Notes under the pieces: model-generated | Seen by the model: the letters and a program-made list of their open reading frames with translations, nothing else | What the model was told of the DNA's origin: nothing | Database searches by the model: none | In this document: positions 23,401 to 34,171 of the stretch, piece by piece | How the letters are laid out: each line of letters begins with the position of its first letter | Numbering within the stretch: the stretch's first letter is position 1 | Made by a program: the position numbers and the translations under genes | NCBI GenBank assembly: GCA_037127255.1 | Contig: JBANSL010000004.1 | Coordinates: 18,483,967 to 18,547,966, forward strand | Source of the DNA: Persicaria tinctoria | Taxonomy: Eukaryota; Streptophyta; Magnoliopsida; Caryophyllales; Polygonaceae | Length of the DNA: 64,000 bases | Direction: 5' to 3'

Positions 23401-24598
23401 ATACACTACTGGTAGAGAATGGAACTTCGCGAAGCTTAAGTCAACGCTGAGAAGCGATGTGGCACAACAAATTGCTGAAATCCCTCTCCCTGTAAGCCAG
23501 ATACGGGACAGAATGTACTGGTGGCCGAATAAAAAAGGGTGGTTTACAACATCGAGTGCATATAAACTAAATACAAAAACGACCGAGTTAACTGATGACA
23601 TAAATGCATGGATCTGGATACTGAATGTCCCACCCAAGATTAAGAATTTTATGTGGAAAGTCTGTCACAATGGGCTTCCAATGGCTGCTCGACTGTCAAG
23701 GAGAGGTATTGCGATTCCACCATACTGTGCTATCTGTGATCACCATGAAGAAGATACTACTCACATTCTCTTTGAATGTAAATACTCACTGACTTGTCCT
23801 ATTCTGTCCGGCGCAATAAAAGCAAAAATTTCTGACAAAATTAAAGTGTCAAGAAACATTGAGTCATTAATGGCTTTTACTGCTGGTTTACTTGATGGCC
23901 AGCAAAGAAAGAAGCTGGCTTTTCATTGGTGGACAATATGGTTAACACGTAATAAACTAATCTTCCAACACCAAAAATTGCCAAATACGGAGGGATTCTT
24001 AAAAATGGTTCAATCATTTTACGACGAATGGGAAAAGGCTGATAAACACACTGTTATAGAGAAGAATGAAATCAGAAATCAAACAAGTAGGGTTCCGAAT
24101 AACATGGGTGCAAGGAAGCAAGTTAAATGGAATAAACCGCCGTCAGGGAAGTGGAAACTTAACTTTGATGGTTCTGCTTCTGGGCAGAGGCAAAGCTCTA
24201 TAGGTTATATAATTCGTGACAACATAGGAGACCCCATAGTTGCCGATGGAAAAGTTATTGGTTTTCAAAAACTGTTAATGGCCGAGGCACTAGCTTTGAG
24301 AGAGGGAGTCCTCAAAGCCCTTGAAATGAGAATCCCCAACATAATTATTGAAGAAGACTCGCTTACAATCATAGATCATCTACCATCTAAAACAAAATGT
24401 CCATGGGAAATTGAGCTAATTATGTCTGATATTAGCACTCTCATTACTGGGTTTTACGAAGTGTCGTTTTCTCACGTCCTTCGTAGCGGCAATTCTGTAG
24501 CAGATAGGGTTGCACACCTTGCTCATATTGCCCCTACTCATTCATTTATCAATGATCCAGGTCTTAACGACCTCATCCGAAAGGATGCTATCGGATAG
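20478..24598 (+). pseudogene. LINE ORF2: endonuclease, reverse transcriptase, RNase H
   Basis: About 1,370 codons. The start ATG (20478) overlaps the ORF1 stop. The AP-like endonuclease shows WNIRGLG, AETRT, GDMNE and, after the frameshift, SGSDHCPI. The frame breaks near 21043-21056, in an eight-A run followed by G-rich sequence, and resumes in another frame until 24598. The reverse transcriptase has YRPISLCST, KLDMQKAYDRVDW (catalytic Asp at 22241), GLRQGDPTSPFLF and FADN at 22559-22570, where the second catalytic Asp is Asn. A zf-RVT domain follows (MWKVCHNGLP, CAICDHHEEDTTHILFEC). The RNase H domain near 24160-24520 has NFDGSA, MAEALALREG, EEDSL and GNSVADRVAH. The frameshift and the D-to-N change make autonomous activity unlikely. 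Confidence 0.9.
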
Positions 24599-24655
24599 CA
24601 TTGTGCTTCCGAATTCTTACTCAATCAAAAAAAAAAAAAATCACAAATACTACTA

Positions 24656-27104
24656 GTCTTGGAAACAGAAAAAATCATAAGATATAGTCTTTGAGAAACA
24701 AAATAACGTCTAAGCAAAAGAGGTCATTCCAAGTAAGCAAATTGTCTTCAAAGTAAGCATGTCAATAGCCGATGAAAGATCCTTCCATACAAGCCTCCTA
24801 TAAAATAGCCAAATGTTTCAACATATAATAAATATGTAGCTTGTCTAGTATAAAAGCAAAAAGAAATTATACTTACATATAAAACTTCCTCGTTGATGAT
24901 TTCCTCTTCCAAATCTTCATCATCTGTACAAGTACCACATGCTTGAGGATTTTCAACTGAACATCCTATATATAAGAAGAACAAATTCAGTATAAGTCAA
25001 CACTTATAAATATATATATCAATTATATCTTAGAAATGTCAAGTGAGATGAAATCACCTAAAAATTCTTCAACCATCCAATTCTGTAAGCATATCAATAC
25101 TTCTATAGTTGTAGGATGAAGTTTAGACCGATGTGGGCTCACCAATCTAACACCCGATCTAAAGGCACTTTCAGAAGCAACTCTAGATGTAGGGATTGCT
25201 AAAATGTCCTTATCAACTTTACGCAAGGTGGGATACCTCAACTCAACCTTCCAATGCGCAAGAACATCAAAGTCACCACAAGCTAGTAAATGATCTTCAT
25301 CAAGATAATCATCAAGATAATGTGCAAGAACATCAAAGAAATCTTAAAGTCGCAAACTTCTTTGTAGAACAAATTGGCCGTTAGGAATTTTCTACCAGAA
25401 AATAGTAGTGTCACTTTCTAAAAAACTTCCAACTTTTCATACACCAAGGAAGCAAATTTCCATTCTTGATCAGTAGGGAGCACAAATTTGAAGAAGAGAT
25501 TTTGAATCTTCAACTTAGCAAAAACATCCTTGTGTGGAAAAGCACTTTGAAGCATCAAATAGGTAGAGTTCTACCTTGTTTTGCAATCAAAAGTTATTTT
25601 TTTTTTAACAATCAAGTTTCATAGCTCTAGCCTTATCTTCAAACTTCTCAATCCTTTAGGAGTTGTGGTCCAAAACAAGACACAATTACGTATGTTCTCA
25701 ATACTAGGACCAATCACATCCATACCATGTTGAACAATCAAGTTCAAAATATATGCATTGTAACGCACATGCTAAAAATCACCATCCAACATAAGAGAGC
25801 TTGACTCAAATTTTTCTCGTAATACTTCCATCATTGCATCATTTGTAGAACAATTATCCACAACAACAGTAGAGAGCTTTTTAGCAATGTTGTACATGTT
25901 GCAACATTCCACCAAAACTTGGGCCAAAGTATCTTTTGTGTGTGGGCAAGGAACATAAACGAACCTAATTACATTCATCATATGAATTATAAACATACAA
26001 AACCAAGTAGTTCATGCTAAATCAAACAATAGAACATCAATTTCACCAACTTAAAACCAAAAAATATTAACTTTAGCAAAAAAAGACAACAACTAACCAT
26101 TAATTTAAGCAACTCACAACAACTAACTTAGCAAAAAAAAAAAACCCAGAAACTTTAGCTAAAACACAGCAATTAAACATCAATTTCAACAACATAGAAC
26201 AACCACTTTTGCAAAAAAAAAAAAAACAACTTTAGCTAAAAAAAAAAAAAAAACTGTAGCTTGACCAAACAACAAGAATTTGATGAAAAAATCAGCAACT
26301 TTGAACAAAACAAATTAAAAAACAACAAATACGAAGTTGTTAGAAATGTTACCTCAATGTTCTATTATGCAAAACCCATTGATGATCAATAAAATGAGAT
26401 GTGATAGCCATGTATCCCTTCTTTTGGTGATTTGTTGTCCATATATTCGTTGTGATAGCTAGTCTCCCATTATGTGACTCAAATATCTTCTTCAAAGATG
26501 CTTTGTTGGTTGCAAATGTTTTCATGATATCATTCTTCAAGGTATTACCAGAAATCAACTTGATGTTTGGATTCAAGCTTGCAAGAAATCTCCGAAATCC
26601 AATATGGTCTACAATAGACAACGGGTACTCATGCATAGCAATCATGTTGGAAATGTCCTTTCTCGAAACTTCTTGACTAAAATTATAGTTTTCAAAGCTT
26701 GTTTGGCCCTTTAATGTACAAGTGGAATGGCTGAGTAACATTTGACGCAGATCAAGACTCATGTTCTTCCTTGGACATCTTTTCGATATATGATCATGAA
26801 AATGTGAAGTTCCATTTTTGGAATCATCAGACAACATTTTACCACAACGAATACACTTTGCTTTTTGCACACCATTGATAATCTTATTTTCAAAATGATT
26901 CCATACCTTCGATTTTAGATTCCTCTTATTTTGAGAAATCGATGCTTCAACCTCCAACCCATCAAACTTAGAGGTAGGATCAGACGAAGGTACATTAGAT
27001 CCCTCTGCCGGAACAGGTGTAGCATTTGAAGGTTCGATGGATATAGGTGTATGAGGGCAAGAAAATCAATCTTCCAATTTTTTACTACTAGATGAGGTAT
27101 CCAT
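24656..27104 (-). pseudogene. hAT-superfamily transposase (BED-zinc-finger type), decayed
   Basis: Minus-strand blocks in order. The start ATG is at 27104, with a stop about 12 codons later. A BED zinc finger lies near 26900-26780 (KVWNHFENK, CIRCGKMLSDD, then HFHDHISKRC). The catalytic-core start ITTNIWTTNHQKKGYMAIT near 26455 has Asn where the family has Asp. VVVDNCSTNDAMM lies near 25875 and GLDVI-like/HILNLIV-like motifs near 25730. The C-terminal dimerisation domain is at 25241-25023 (IPTSRVASESAFRSG, LHPTTIEVLICLQNW). Acidic codons near 24900 may be the end. Stops and frame changes separate the blocks. Terminal repeats and an 8-bp duplication were not found. A-rich runs near 26050-26250 interrupt the coding region. 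Confidence 0.8.
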
Positions 27105-27419
27105 AGCTCTTACTTCTTCCTACAGCCAAAGATTTAAAAATTCAACAACTAAATAAAAAATTCAGCCCTAACCAAAAAATAAAATGCAATTTCGACTCTC
27201 ATAGTCAAGTGTAGCTATAATCTCATTTCACCCTCTCCCTAGAGTCCAAATGCAATTTCAGATCTCCCATACATACATTTGCGAATGTTATTTCGGTTCT
27301 AACAACTAACAAACAACAAATAGAGAGAATGAGATAGAGAGAATCTGAGAGAGATAGAGAGAGCAGAGAGGGTACCGATTCGTGGAGATGGTGGTTTGCT
27401 CGATGTGCCCACTGAATCG

Positions 27420-27421
<2 letters not shown>
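27105..27421. other. hAT 5' leader, GA-rich
   Basis: Non-coding leader upstream of the hAT relic, with a GA-rich tract at 27322-27374. It ends at the GT microsatellite. Confidence 0.4.

Positions 27422-27502
<81 letters not shown>
27422..27502. repeat. (GT)40 microsatellite abutting an LTR
   Basis: An uninterrupted GT run of about 81 bp that directly touches the first bases (TGATAATGCA) of the LTR at 27501. Confidence 0.95.
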
Positions 27503-27503
<1 letters not shown>

Positions 27504-29359
27504 TAATGCATATTTTAGATAGGCATTATAGATAGGTTTTATTGCATTTAAGTATTCATATTGCATATGTTTTGTCTTATTTAAATTGTCTTGCATGTGG
27601 TGTATTCGAGTTCGGAATCTACGCTATTTCATGTTTATTCTGCGGCTTTACAATCCGAGCTTGAAGGGAGGCTTGAGAGATCTAGAAGAGGTGATTTTGG
27701 AGCATAAGAGAGACTAAGAAAAGAGCATCAAGGGAGATAAGGAGCATAATATCAAAGACAAAGAAGAATCGCGGAGCCAGAGTAGCGGCGCCCACCGTTT
27801 TTCTACCGGCACCCGCCGGTCCTGTGTGTTCAGCGATTACGATTTCGTCCAAAGATATTCTATTTAATTTATTATTGTTATTTGCCCTAGTTTTGGCACG
27901 ACTCTATTTAAGTTATTTCTATTCATTTCAATTATAGTTGGCCATAGTTTGGTTAAACAATAGAGAGAGAGATACGTTGATTATCAGTTGCTAAACTCAT
28001 AGTTTCACATGTGATTCAATGACATGGTTGGATAAATCGTGAGGATTTGATTTCAATTTGTTATGCATAAGTTTATTTATCATCTTTGTTCTTCATTGAT
28101 TTAGTATTTGCACATGTTCTATCTATGATTGATCATCTAGACAGAAACTGCATCTTTGCTAGCGATTCCTTTCATAGATTGGTTTCTTTGTAGCAAGCGG
28201 GAGTTATTGATTCGGTGAAAGCATCAATTGTCTCTACAGGATGATAATGATTGGTTTATATTTGATTATATGAGATTAGGGTTAGAAGCTTATTCTTTTG
28301 ATTCCTAATTGCATCGAATTGATATTGCTAATTGGCTAAAGTACTTGAATCTTTATGTTGTTCTTTGTGGTGTCACATTGAATGTAAGTGATTGTGAGCA
28401 ATGTTGTTAGGATCGAGATTCTAGATCGGATCGGTGGGGGTGCAGTAGAGTCGGATCGTAGGATCGTAAGATCCTACTGCATGTTTAAATTTTTTGATAA
28501 AGTAATTATAAAATACTGTATTGCATATCACTTATATGTAAAGTTAAATCAATGCTCAATAGTTATAACCACTTTATTTGTCCATCCATATATGAAAAAT
28601 CCACACATGTGTATATATCAACCCCAAAAATTCGAGCAGTAAGTCATAATTCTAGATTTTTCATATCCTTAAATAAAGAGTGAATCAATACATCATTTTA
28701 AAAAATCAAGATAACTATATCAATCAACATATTAATTCAAATTACCTAAAAAAATATTTAAAAATCAAATTACCAAAAAAAATTATTAAAAAAATCAACA
28801 TATTAATTCATGCGGTAGGATCTAGATTCTAATCCCGATCCTGCTACGATCCTACGATCCTATACAATCCTGCTACGATCCTGTACGATCCTACTGCATA
28901 AGATTCTGTATGTGCGATCCAGATCGAGTGGGCCACTTTGGATCGTAGAATCGTAAGATCCCACGATTCGGATCTAGATTTTAACAACCGTGATTGTGAG
29001 TTATGGATCAATCTAATTTAGACAAGTCGACATAACTTAAGAATAACAATGAAATCAATTCAACGATCATGAACCCCAACCATTGTCAAGAATTGCAGGT
29101 GAAGCTTTTCCATCATATTATTATTACTTTGCAATCATTAGCTCTTTTACCTATTTGCTTGTTTCAATTGTTTGCTACAACCCTATTGCTATTTGTTTAA
29201 GAGATTATCATAAGAACTACGAATCAGTCTTCTATGTGGGATCGACTCCTTACTTGTTTGCTATACTAATCTTTTATTTAGCATTGAGTTAGGATATAAT
29301 TCACATTTGGTGGACCAGAACCCAACAACAATATTACACCTGGTTAAGAAGCCGCACCA
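27501..29359 (+). mobile_element. Athila-like LTR (5' LTR), carrying a MITE
   Basis: Starts TGATAATGCATATTTTA, like the LTR at 52975 and, inverted, the one ending at 44162. It runs to about 29359, just before a primer-binding site at 29365. With the 591-bp MITE and its duplication removed it is about 1.26 kb, matching the 52975 copy closely along its length. It contains a CGGCGCCC/CCGGT motif pair at 27786-27820, a TATTTAAG promoter-like sequence near 27903 and a short GA run at 27962-27972. The end is approximate because a terminal CA occurs more than once. Confidence 0.85.
28399..28989. mobile_element. 591-bp MITE inserted in the LTR, 11-bp duplication
   Basis: Flanked by the 11-bp direct duplication GTGATTGTGAG (28388-28398 and 28990-29000). 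The homologous LTR at 52975-54229 has this site only once and uninterrupted, proving insertion. The ends are inverted: GTTGTTAGGATCGAGAT at the left, GTTGTTAAAATCTAGAT at the right on the opposite strand. Both subterminal regions are dense in GGATCG/CGATCC words. Duplication length (9-11 bp) suggests a Mutator-type MITE. The middle is AT-rich and non-coding. Confidence 0.85.
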
Positions 29360-29364
29360 AATCT

Positions 29365-29382
29365 TGGCGCTGTTGTCGTGGA
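29365..29382 (+). promoter_or_regulatory. primer-binding site of Athila-like element
   Basis: TGGCGCTGTTGTCGTGGA lies a few bases after the LTR. It resembles the TGGCGCCGTTGCCGGGGA primer site typical of Athila/Tat gypsy elements, with four substitutions. It primes minus-strand cDNA from a host tRNA. Confidence 0.75.
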
Positions 29383-29436
29383 AGTCTAGTATTCATGTTC
29401 TTTTGTTGATTTCTCTTTTTATTTTTATTTTCCTTA

Positions 29437-31440
29437 ATGCCTGACCTACTCTTTATGGTCCAGACCCGTGCTACTAATTCACTGCCTTTGTCTTTTGATT
29501 CAGAGATTGAAAGATCTCTATCTAGGTTGAAAAGAAGACTTGATTTTAATCAAGAAAGGGAGATGGAAGACAATAACAACAACAACAATAACGGAAACAT
29601 CATAAATCCGCCAAGAAGGACCTTGAGAAGCTTATAGGAGCATAATCTGACTGCACAACCACTTGCAATCAGACTTCTCGCTTTCTTTGAGGGTTCAAGG
29701 TTTGAGCATAAATCCAATTGGTCAAGTATTTTTCCTAATTTTCATGGAAGGTTTGGGGAAGAGCCAAACAAACATCTCACAGTGTTTGCTAGTGTTTGTG
29801 ATAGATTGAGACCTCGAGACATAACGGATGACCAATTGATGCTTAAAGTGTTTCCCTTCACTCTAAAGGATGCAACTAATGATTGGTTATATTATCTTCC
29901 TCCGGAAAGCATCACTACTTGGGTTGGACTGAAGAAAGCTTTCCTTCAAAAGTGCTTTCCTGCCACTTGCCTCAGGAAACTCAAGAAGGACTTGTCTAGT
30001 ATTGAGCAATCACCTACTGAGAGCCTGTATGATTATGTAGAGAGATTCAAGAAGCTTAAAGGAAGTTGTTCGCAACATGGTATACCAGAGGATGATCTAG
30101 TCCTCTATCTTTATGAAAGCTTGCTTGATAGAGAATGTAGTGTTATTGATGCTACAAGTGGAGGAGATGTCTCTGACAAGACACCTGAGGAGGCAATACA
30201 AATTTTTGAGGATTTAGCCAATGCTTCACAACAATATGGGAGACACAAAGGTGTGAGAGGAGTTCATAGATTGGATAATTATGTAATTATGGAGACAGTC
30301 ACAGAGATGAGTTGGATAAGCTTGCTAAGATAGTCAAGAACATGGCTATGTAGATGAATCAAACACATCATCTTATACCCTGCGGAGGTCAAGTCATCCC
30401 AATGATAAGTGCCCATTGATTCAAGAAAAGGTTGCCGATGTCAATGCAATGGATTATAGACCTCGCCGAAACTTTGGCAACAATTTATACAATTCAAGCT
30501 ACAATTCAAATTATCAAAGTGGTTTCAACGGCAGGGGTCAACAACAACAAGTGCCCTATCAAGGAAGGGGCCAGTTTGTGAACCGTTTAAGGAATCCTCA
30601 ACAGGAGGATGGAGAAGAAACTTTGAGGTTATTGTTGGACAAGATGAGTGTCCAAGAAAAGCTATTGAGCCAAATGGATAAGGAGATTGGAGAACTCAAA
30701 GCTAAGGATTCAGACAAGCTACCGTCACAAGTGGTAGTTAATCCGAAAGAGAATGTAAGTGTCATGATCCTTAGAGGAGGAAAAGAGTTCAAAATTCCCA
30801 CAAAATTCATTGAAGAAAGGCCTAAGGAGGTCATAGACGTGGAGAAGGAAGGAGGTAGCATCTCATATTTTGGAACACCGTCAACCGGCGCCCGCCGCCC
30901 TAACCGGCGTCTGTCGCCCCCTGCAGTTTCTAATCCGATTGTTGATCCAAAACCTACCACAAAGAAATCATCATAAGAGTGGTCTTTTGACGCTTCTAAG
31001 CCTACAACACCCTTTCCACACGCCTTACGAGTTAATAGGAAGTGGAAAGACGAGCAAATCTTGTATGACACCTTTGCGCATTGTGAGGTAAACATTCTGC
31101 TTCTCAATCTAATTAAATCTGTGCCTCGCTAAGTTTTTTAAGGAATTATTCACCATCAAGAGATAGCAAAGGATGAAGAGAAAAGAAAAGGTAAGTTTAA
31201 ATGAGAATGTTTCTGCTGTTTTGGAAAAGAGATTGCCTGAAAAGTGTGGCGAACCAGATATGTTCATAATTCCATGTGCAATCAGGAATACTAAATTCAC
31301 GAAAGCTATGGTGGATTTAGGAGCTTCAATTAATGTTATGTCCTATGATTTGTACATTTTTTGGGTCTAAATGCTTTAACAGAAACAAGAGTTACAATAC
31401 AACTCGTTGATTGATCTCTGACAGAGGGAGAGTCGTTGAT
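29437..31440 (+). pseudogene. Athila-like gag and protease, broken
   Basis: Gag forms the particle; the protease processes it. The frame opens near 29437 (VQTRATNSLPLSF, then a run of seven Asn codons) and meets a TAG at 29635. Downstream, 29650-30333 encodes the retrotransposon Gag core (FHGRFGEEPNKHL, FPFTLKDATNDWLYYLPP, CFPATCLRKLKKDL, YDYVERFKKLKGSC, DATSGGDVSDKTPEEA). Another break precedes 30416-30976 with a Gln/Asn/Gly-rich linker, NPKENVSVMILRGGKE and a PNRRLSPPA tail. After a further gap, 31173-31370 has the protease motif LPEKCGEPDMFIIPCAI and MVDLGASINVM (DLG in place of DSG/DTG). Traces of protease continue in a shifted frame to about 31440, where homology ends. Reverse transcriptase and integrase are gone. 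Confidence 0.9.
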
Positions 31441-31560
31441 TTATACCTCGTCAAAAATAAATCTCAAACAAGCAAACTAGTATAGTATGCAGGTAAGGGG
31501 TTGAACCCTAGAGAATCAAGTATTTCTAAATATTGTTTATTTATCAATATAAAAAGAATC
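31441..31560 (-). repeat. LTR 3'-end remnant, reversed
   Basis: Read on the minus strand, a GGGTTCAACCCCTTACCTGC block followed by ACTAGTTTGC resembles the U5 region that in plant gypsy LTRs follows the CCCTGTGGGTTCGA block, as near 42945 here. It is a short truncated piece between the gag relic and the Mutator-like element. Confidence 0.4.
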
Positions 31561-31778
31561 AAGTATCGACTTTTGGCCAAAAATAATACGAACTTTGAAA
31601 TTGACAGTTTCATATATGAACTATTGCCCTATTAACCGAAAATAATACATATGTATATTCTAGTGAAAGTTCCGACCAAATATGCCACGTGGACGCTGGA
31701 AAACACACATGGCATAAATTTTTGACATGTCACCAAACTTGTAAGTTTTTTTACGTCATAAATTTAATTTTCATTTTT

Positions 31779-31970
31779 TTTAAAAAAAGAAAAATTAAAC
31801 AAATAGGCAAATAGCTACAGTATGTACCTTTCGAAACAATGGAGGGAGAGATACGCCACCGTTTGATAAAGGTACGCCACTATTTTCTTCGATAATGATC
31901 TCTCCCTCCATTGTTTCGAAAGGTACGTACTGTAGCTATTTGCCTATTTGTTTAATTTTTTCTTTTTAAA
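31779..31970. repeat. near-perfect hairpin, 73-bp arms
   Basis: Arms 31779-31852 and 31898-31970 are reverse complements with about one substitution plus A-run length differences; the spacer is 45 bp. The spacer carries a direct repeat of TACGCCAC. If transcribed it would form a long duplex of the kind processed to small RNAs. It is absent from the opposite TIR, so it is a separate insertion. Confidence 0.9.
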
Positions 31971-32115
31971 AAAAATAAAAATAAACAGAAATTTCGCCTG
32001 GTACCCCGAGATATTGCGTATTTCGCGTGGTGTACAAAAGATTAACAAAATTTGTCTGGTACCCCTGAGTTATGTGTTTATTTCACCTCGTGCCCTCGGG
32101 GTGTTAAAACTGACA

Positions 32116-32761
32116 GTGTGAAGTGAGGCTCCGTTAATTTGTTCTATCACGCTCAGGAGGGAAGGGAAGTCATGAACAAAGAAACGAGAGGAGAGAAGAG
32201 GCCGACTGGAGAAGCACGAATCGCCGGCGACGACAGTCTGCGGCCACCGGAAGGAGAGGTGGAGAAGGAGAGCAACCCACAGCCTCGAGGACACACAAAG
32301 GAACAAAAAAACGTAGGAATTGGAGAAGCGGTTCGACGCTCAACCTGGAGGAGAGGTTGAGAGGGAGCAGGTGGTCCCATCCATGAATCGGCGACAACCA
32401 AGGAGGCACCGCTAGGGGTTGTGGAGGCGCTCGACTCGTCGGAGGTGGTGGTGGAGGCGCCAACCAGGTACTTCGATTTAGGGTTTCAATTTTTGTTTGC
32501 AAATTGGTGTTTCGATGTGTTTGCAATATGGGGTTTCGAATTGGGCTTTGATTTGTGATTAGTCCGGTTCTGGTTGAGAATTTGAGAGTGATGAAATGTT
32601 GAACGTGTAAATTTATGGATGGCAGCAATTGAATTAACACACTGTACAGATTGCAAATTTCTGGATGAAATCAATTGAAATAGCACACTATACGGTACAT
32701 ATTTAAGACTCGTGCATTTGTCTTTTCCATTGTTATTACAATTTGAGTGGTAAGGTTAAGC
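32116..32761. other. GC-rich leader-like sequence inside Mutator-like element
   Basis: GC-rich from 32116 to about 32470, with an ACCAGGTAC junction near 32465 that could be a splice donor. It resembles a 5' untranslated exon. No protein recognised on either strand. Confidence 0.35.
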
Positions 32762-32917
32762 ATGGTCGGAATCTGCTACTCAACTGTCGTGATTTCTGGC
32801 TTCTTGGCTTTTGGAACTCAATTCGAAGACGATGTCCTAGTCTCGCTTGAGAGACCTCGTTGGCCGATTGCTACTGCAAATCTTATGGTCTTTCTTCATG
32901 TTTTTGGTGCTTATCAG
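32762..32917 (+). pseudogene. captured exon of lysine/histidine-type amino acid transporter
   Basis: The exon encodes GICYSTVVISGFLAFGTQF, EDDVLVSLERPRWPIATANL and MVFLHVFGAYQ, then a GT donor at 32918. This matches one exon of plant LHT-type members of the amino acid/auxin permease family, which usually read G-W-FGN-V--NIL-SLE-P-W, then AN---V-HV-GSYQ. It would span two membrane helices of a plasma-membrane H+/amino acid symporter. No other transporter exon lies nearby, and the fragment sits inside a TIR-bounded element. It therefore looks captured and non-functional. Confidence 0.75.
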
Positions 32918-33354
32918 GTATGTCTTCTCACCTGCGCCTTATAGGTATAAGTTTTTCTTTTTAATGTTTAATCTCATTAGACATTTGTTCCCTTTTACTA
33001 AGAATTGTAGCTGCTTTTTATGGTATGCTTTGATTTATTACTTCACTTTGTTTTGGAGAAACTCAATGGGAGAAATATAACGTGAATTGATATGTTAAAT
33101 ATTTTTCTCCCCTTATATGAGGTATGAAATGCAAAATGTTGCTTGTAAAAGGTTGTCTACAGCAAAAATCAGCCGATGTTATTGTGTATGACAGCAATGT
33201 GAACCTATAGCAAAATGTGATCAAAGTGTGAACCTATATCTTGCAAAAATCAGCAGTACCTTTAAACACATATGATAACAGTAGGTTGCATAAATCAGCA
33301 GGCCAAGACACTATTGTGTTTGCTTCTAATATGCCTAAAATATTTGAAATTTTA

Positions 33355-33424
33355 AGCCTTTTAGCTCAAATGGTAGAGCAATGTGTTTATACACAAAGAT
33401 GTGGGTTCGAATCCCACACAGGCT
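33355..33424 (+). tRNA. tRNA-like sequence (pseudo-tRNA/SINE head)
   Basis: AGCCTTTTAGCTCAAATGGT starts an acceptor and D-arm; GGGTTCGAATCCC forms a perfect T-arm; the 3' side CAGGCT pairs with the 5' AGCCT. The anticodon position instead holds TGTGT-TTAT-ACACA, a 5-bp stem with a 4-nt loop, so decoding is not possible. A close relative is at 60497. Likely a pol III-type relic rather than a working tRNA. Confidence 0.55.
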
Positions 33425-33854
33425 ATCAAAATTTTTGAGTCAAAGTGCATAATGGTCTATTAAATTCTACTCCGTATTAAACCAGCTACCATTGAAGTTG
33501 AATACTAACACAATGGTCTATTTCAATTGACACAATGGTCTATTAAATTCTACTCCGTATTTCGGAAGAACAACATATGAGCTCTGATTAGATGCAAGGC
33601 TCTCTCCTCCATTTGATTCCCCTGGAGTGGCCGCTATTGGTTCAACTTCAAAGGATGAAATAAAAGTCAAGTTTTTCACAAAGTTTAAATGATTTAACTG
33701 AAAATGGGACATGGAATCTAACTTCGTGACACCCTATTTTAATCACAAAATGTGGGCGGCCCTTGTAACTATTGTATGAATGAATATACTTAGGATGACA
33801 ATGATTCAGACATCACATTAAGACAACTTCTTCATGTGTAGCATATAAGTATAT
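33425..33854. other. non-coding interior of Mutator-like element
   Basis: Contains a short repeat of CACAATGGTCTATT (near 33512 and 33530) and CTCCGTATT twice. No gene seen. Confidence 0.4.
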
Positions 33855-33921
33855 AGCCTATGTGGGAGTCGAACCCACATCTTGTACTAAAGACATCCTC
33901 TACCATTTGAGCTAATAAGCT
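33855..33921 (-). tRNA. tRNA-like sequence, reverse strand
   Basis: On the minus strand, AGCTTATTAGCTCAAATGGT starts it and TGTGGGTTCGACTCCCACA forms the T-arm, ending TAGGCT. It is related to the copy at 33355 but diverged in the middle. The acceptor is imperfect. Considered a tRNA-derived relic. Confidence 0.45.
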
Positions 33922-34171
33922 TTAAAAAAAGCTTCAAGGTATTTGTCAAGCTCAACCGTGTCAACCTCTTTTCTAATTAGTAAGATAGTGTTTCAGACAT
34001 AAACACACAAATTGAAGCCGATGAATCGAATTAGATCAACTATTAATGGATTCAACAACAATTAAAAAAAATGATTAGAAATGTATTCCAAGAAGGTGGC
34101 CATGCATTCTCATATTGAACATATATATCATCCAATTTCCTTTGTTGTTTTCTTTGATTCTCTTTTATAAA

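Larger units (their letters stand above)
17099..24655 (+). mobile_element. 7.5-kb non-LTR retrotransposon (LINE) with target duplication
   Basis: A 16-bp direct duplication, ATCACAAATACTACTA, flanks the element (17099-17114 and 24640-24655), and a 14-base A tail ends at 24640. The body holds a leader of about 700 bp (17115-17832, GC-rich, with a 14-base C run near 17526), ORF1 (17833-20481) and ORF2 (20478-24598). This layout, with endonuclease, reverse transcriptase and RNase H in ORF2, fits the plant L1 group that carries an RNase H domain. The insertion lies in the 5' flank of the PIF/Harbinger ORF1, so it is younger than that element. Confidence 0.9.

Noticed and set aside
23170..23637. 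Minus-strand 155-codon frame
   Set aside because: Antisense to the LINE ORF2 zf-RVT region; no motif of its own.
27299..27596. Minus-strand frames rich in His-Thr
   Set aside because: Produced by the (GT)40 run, no real gene.
30598..31107. Minus-strand 169-codon frame
   Set aside because: Antisense to the gag tail of the Athila-like element.
33355..33424. Functional tRNA gene
   Set aside because: The anticodon arm has a 4-nt loop and the family recurs in repeats; treated as tRNA-like relic.
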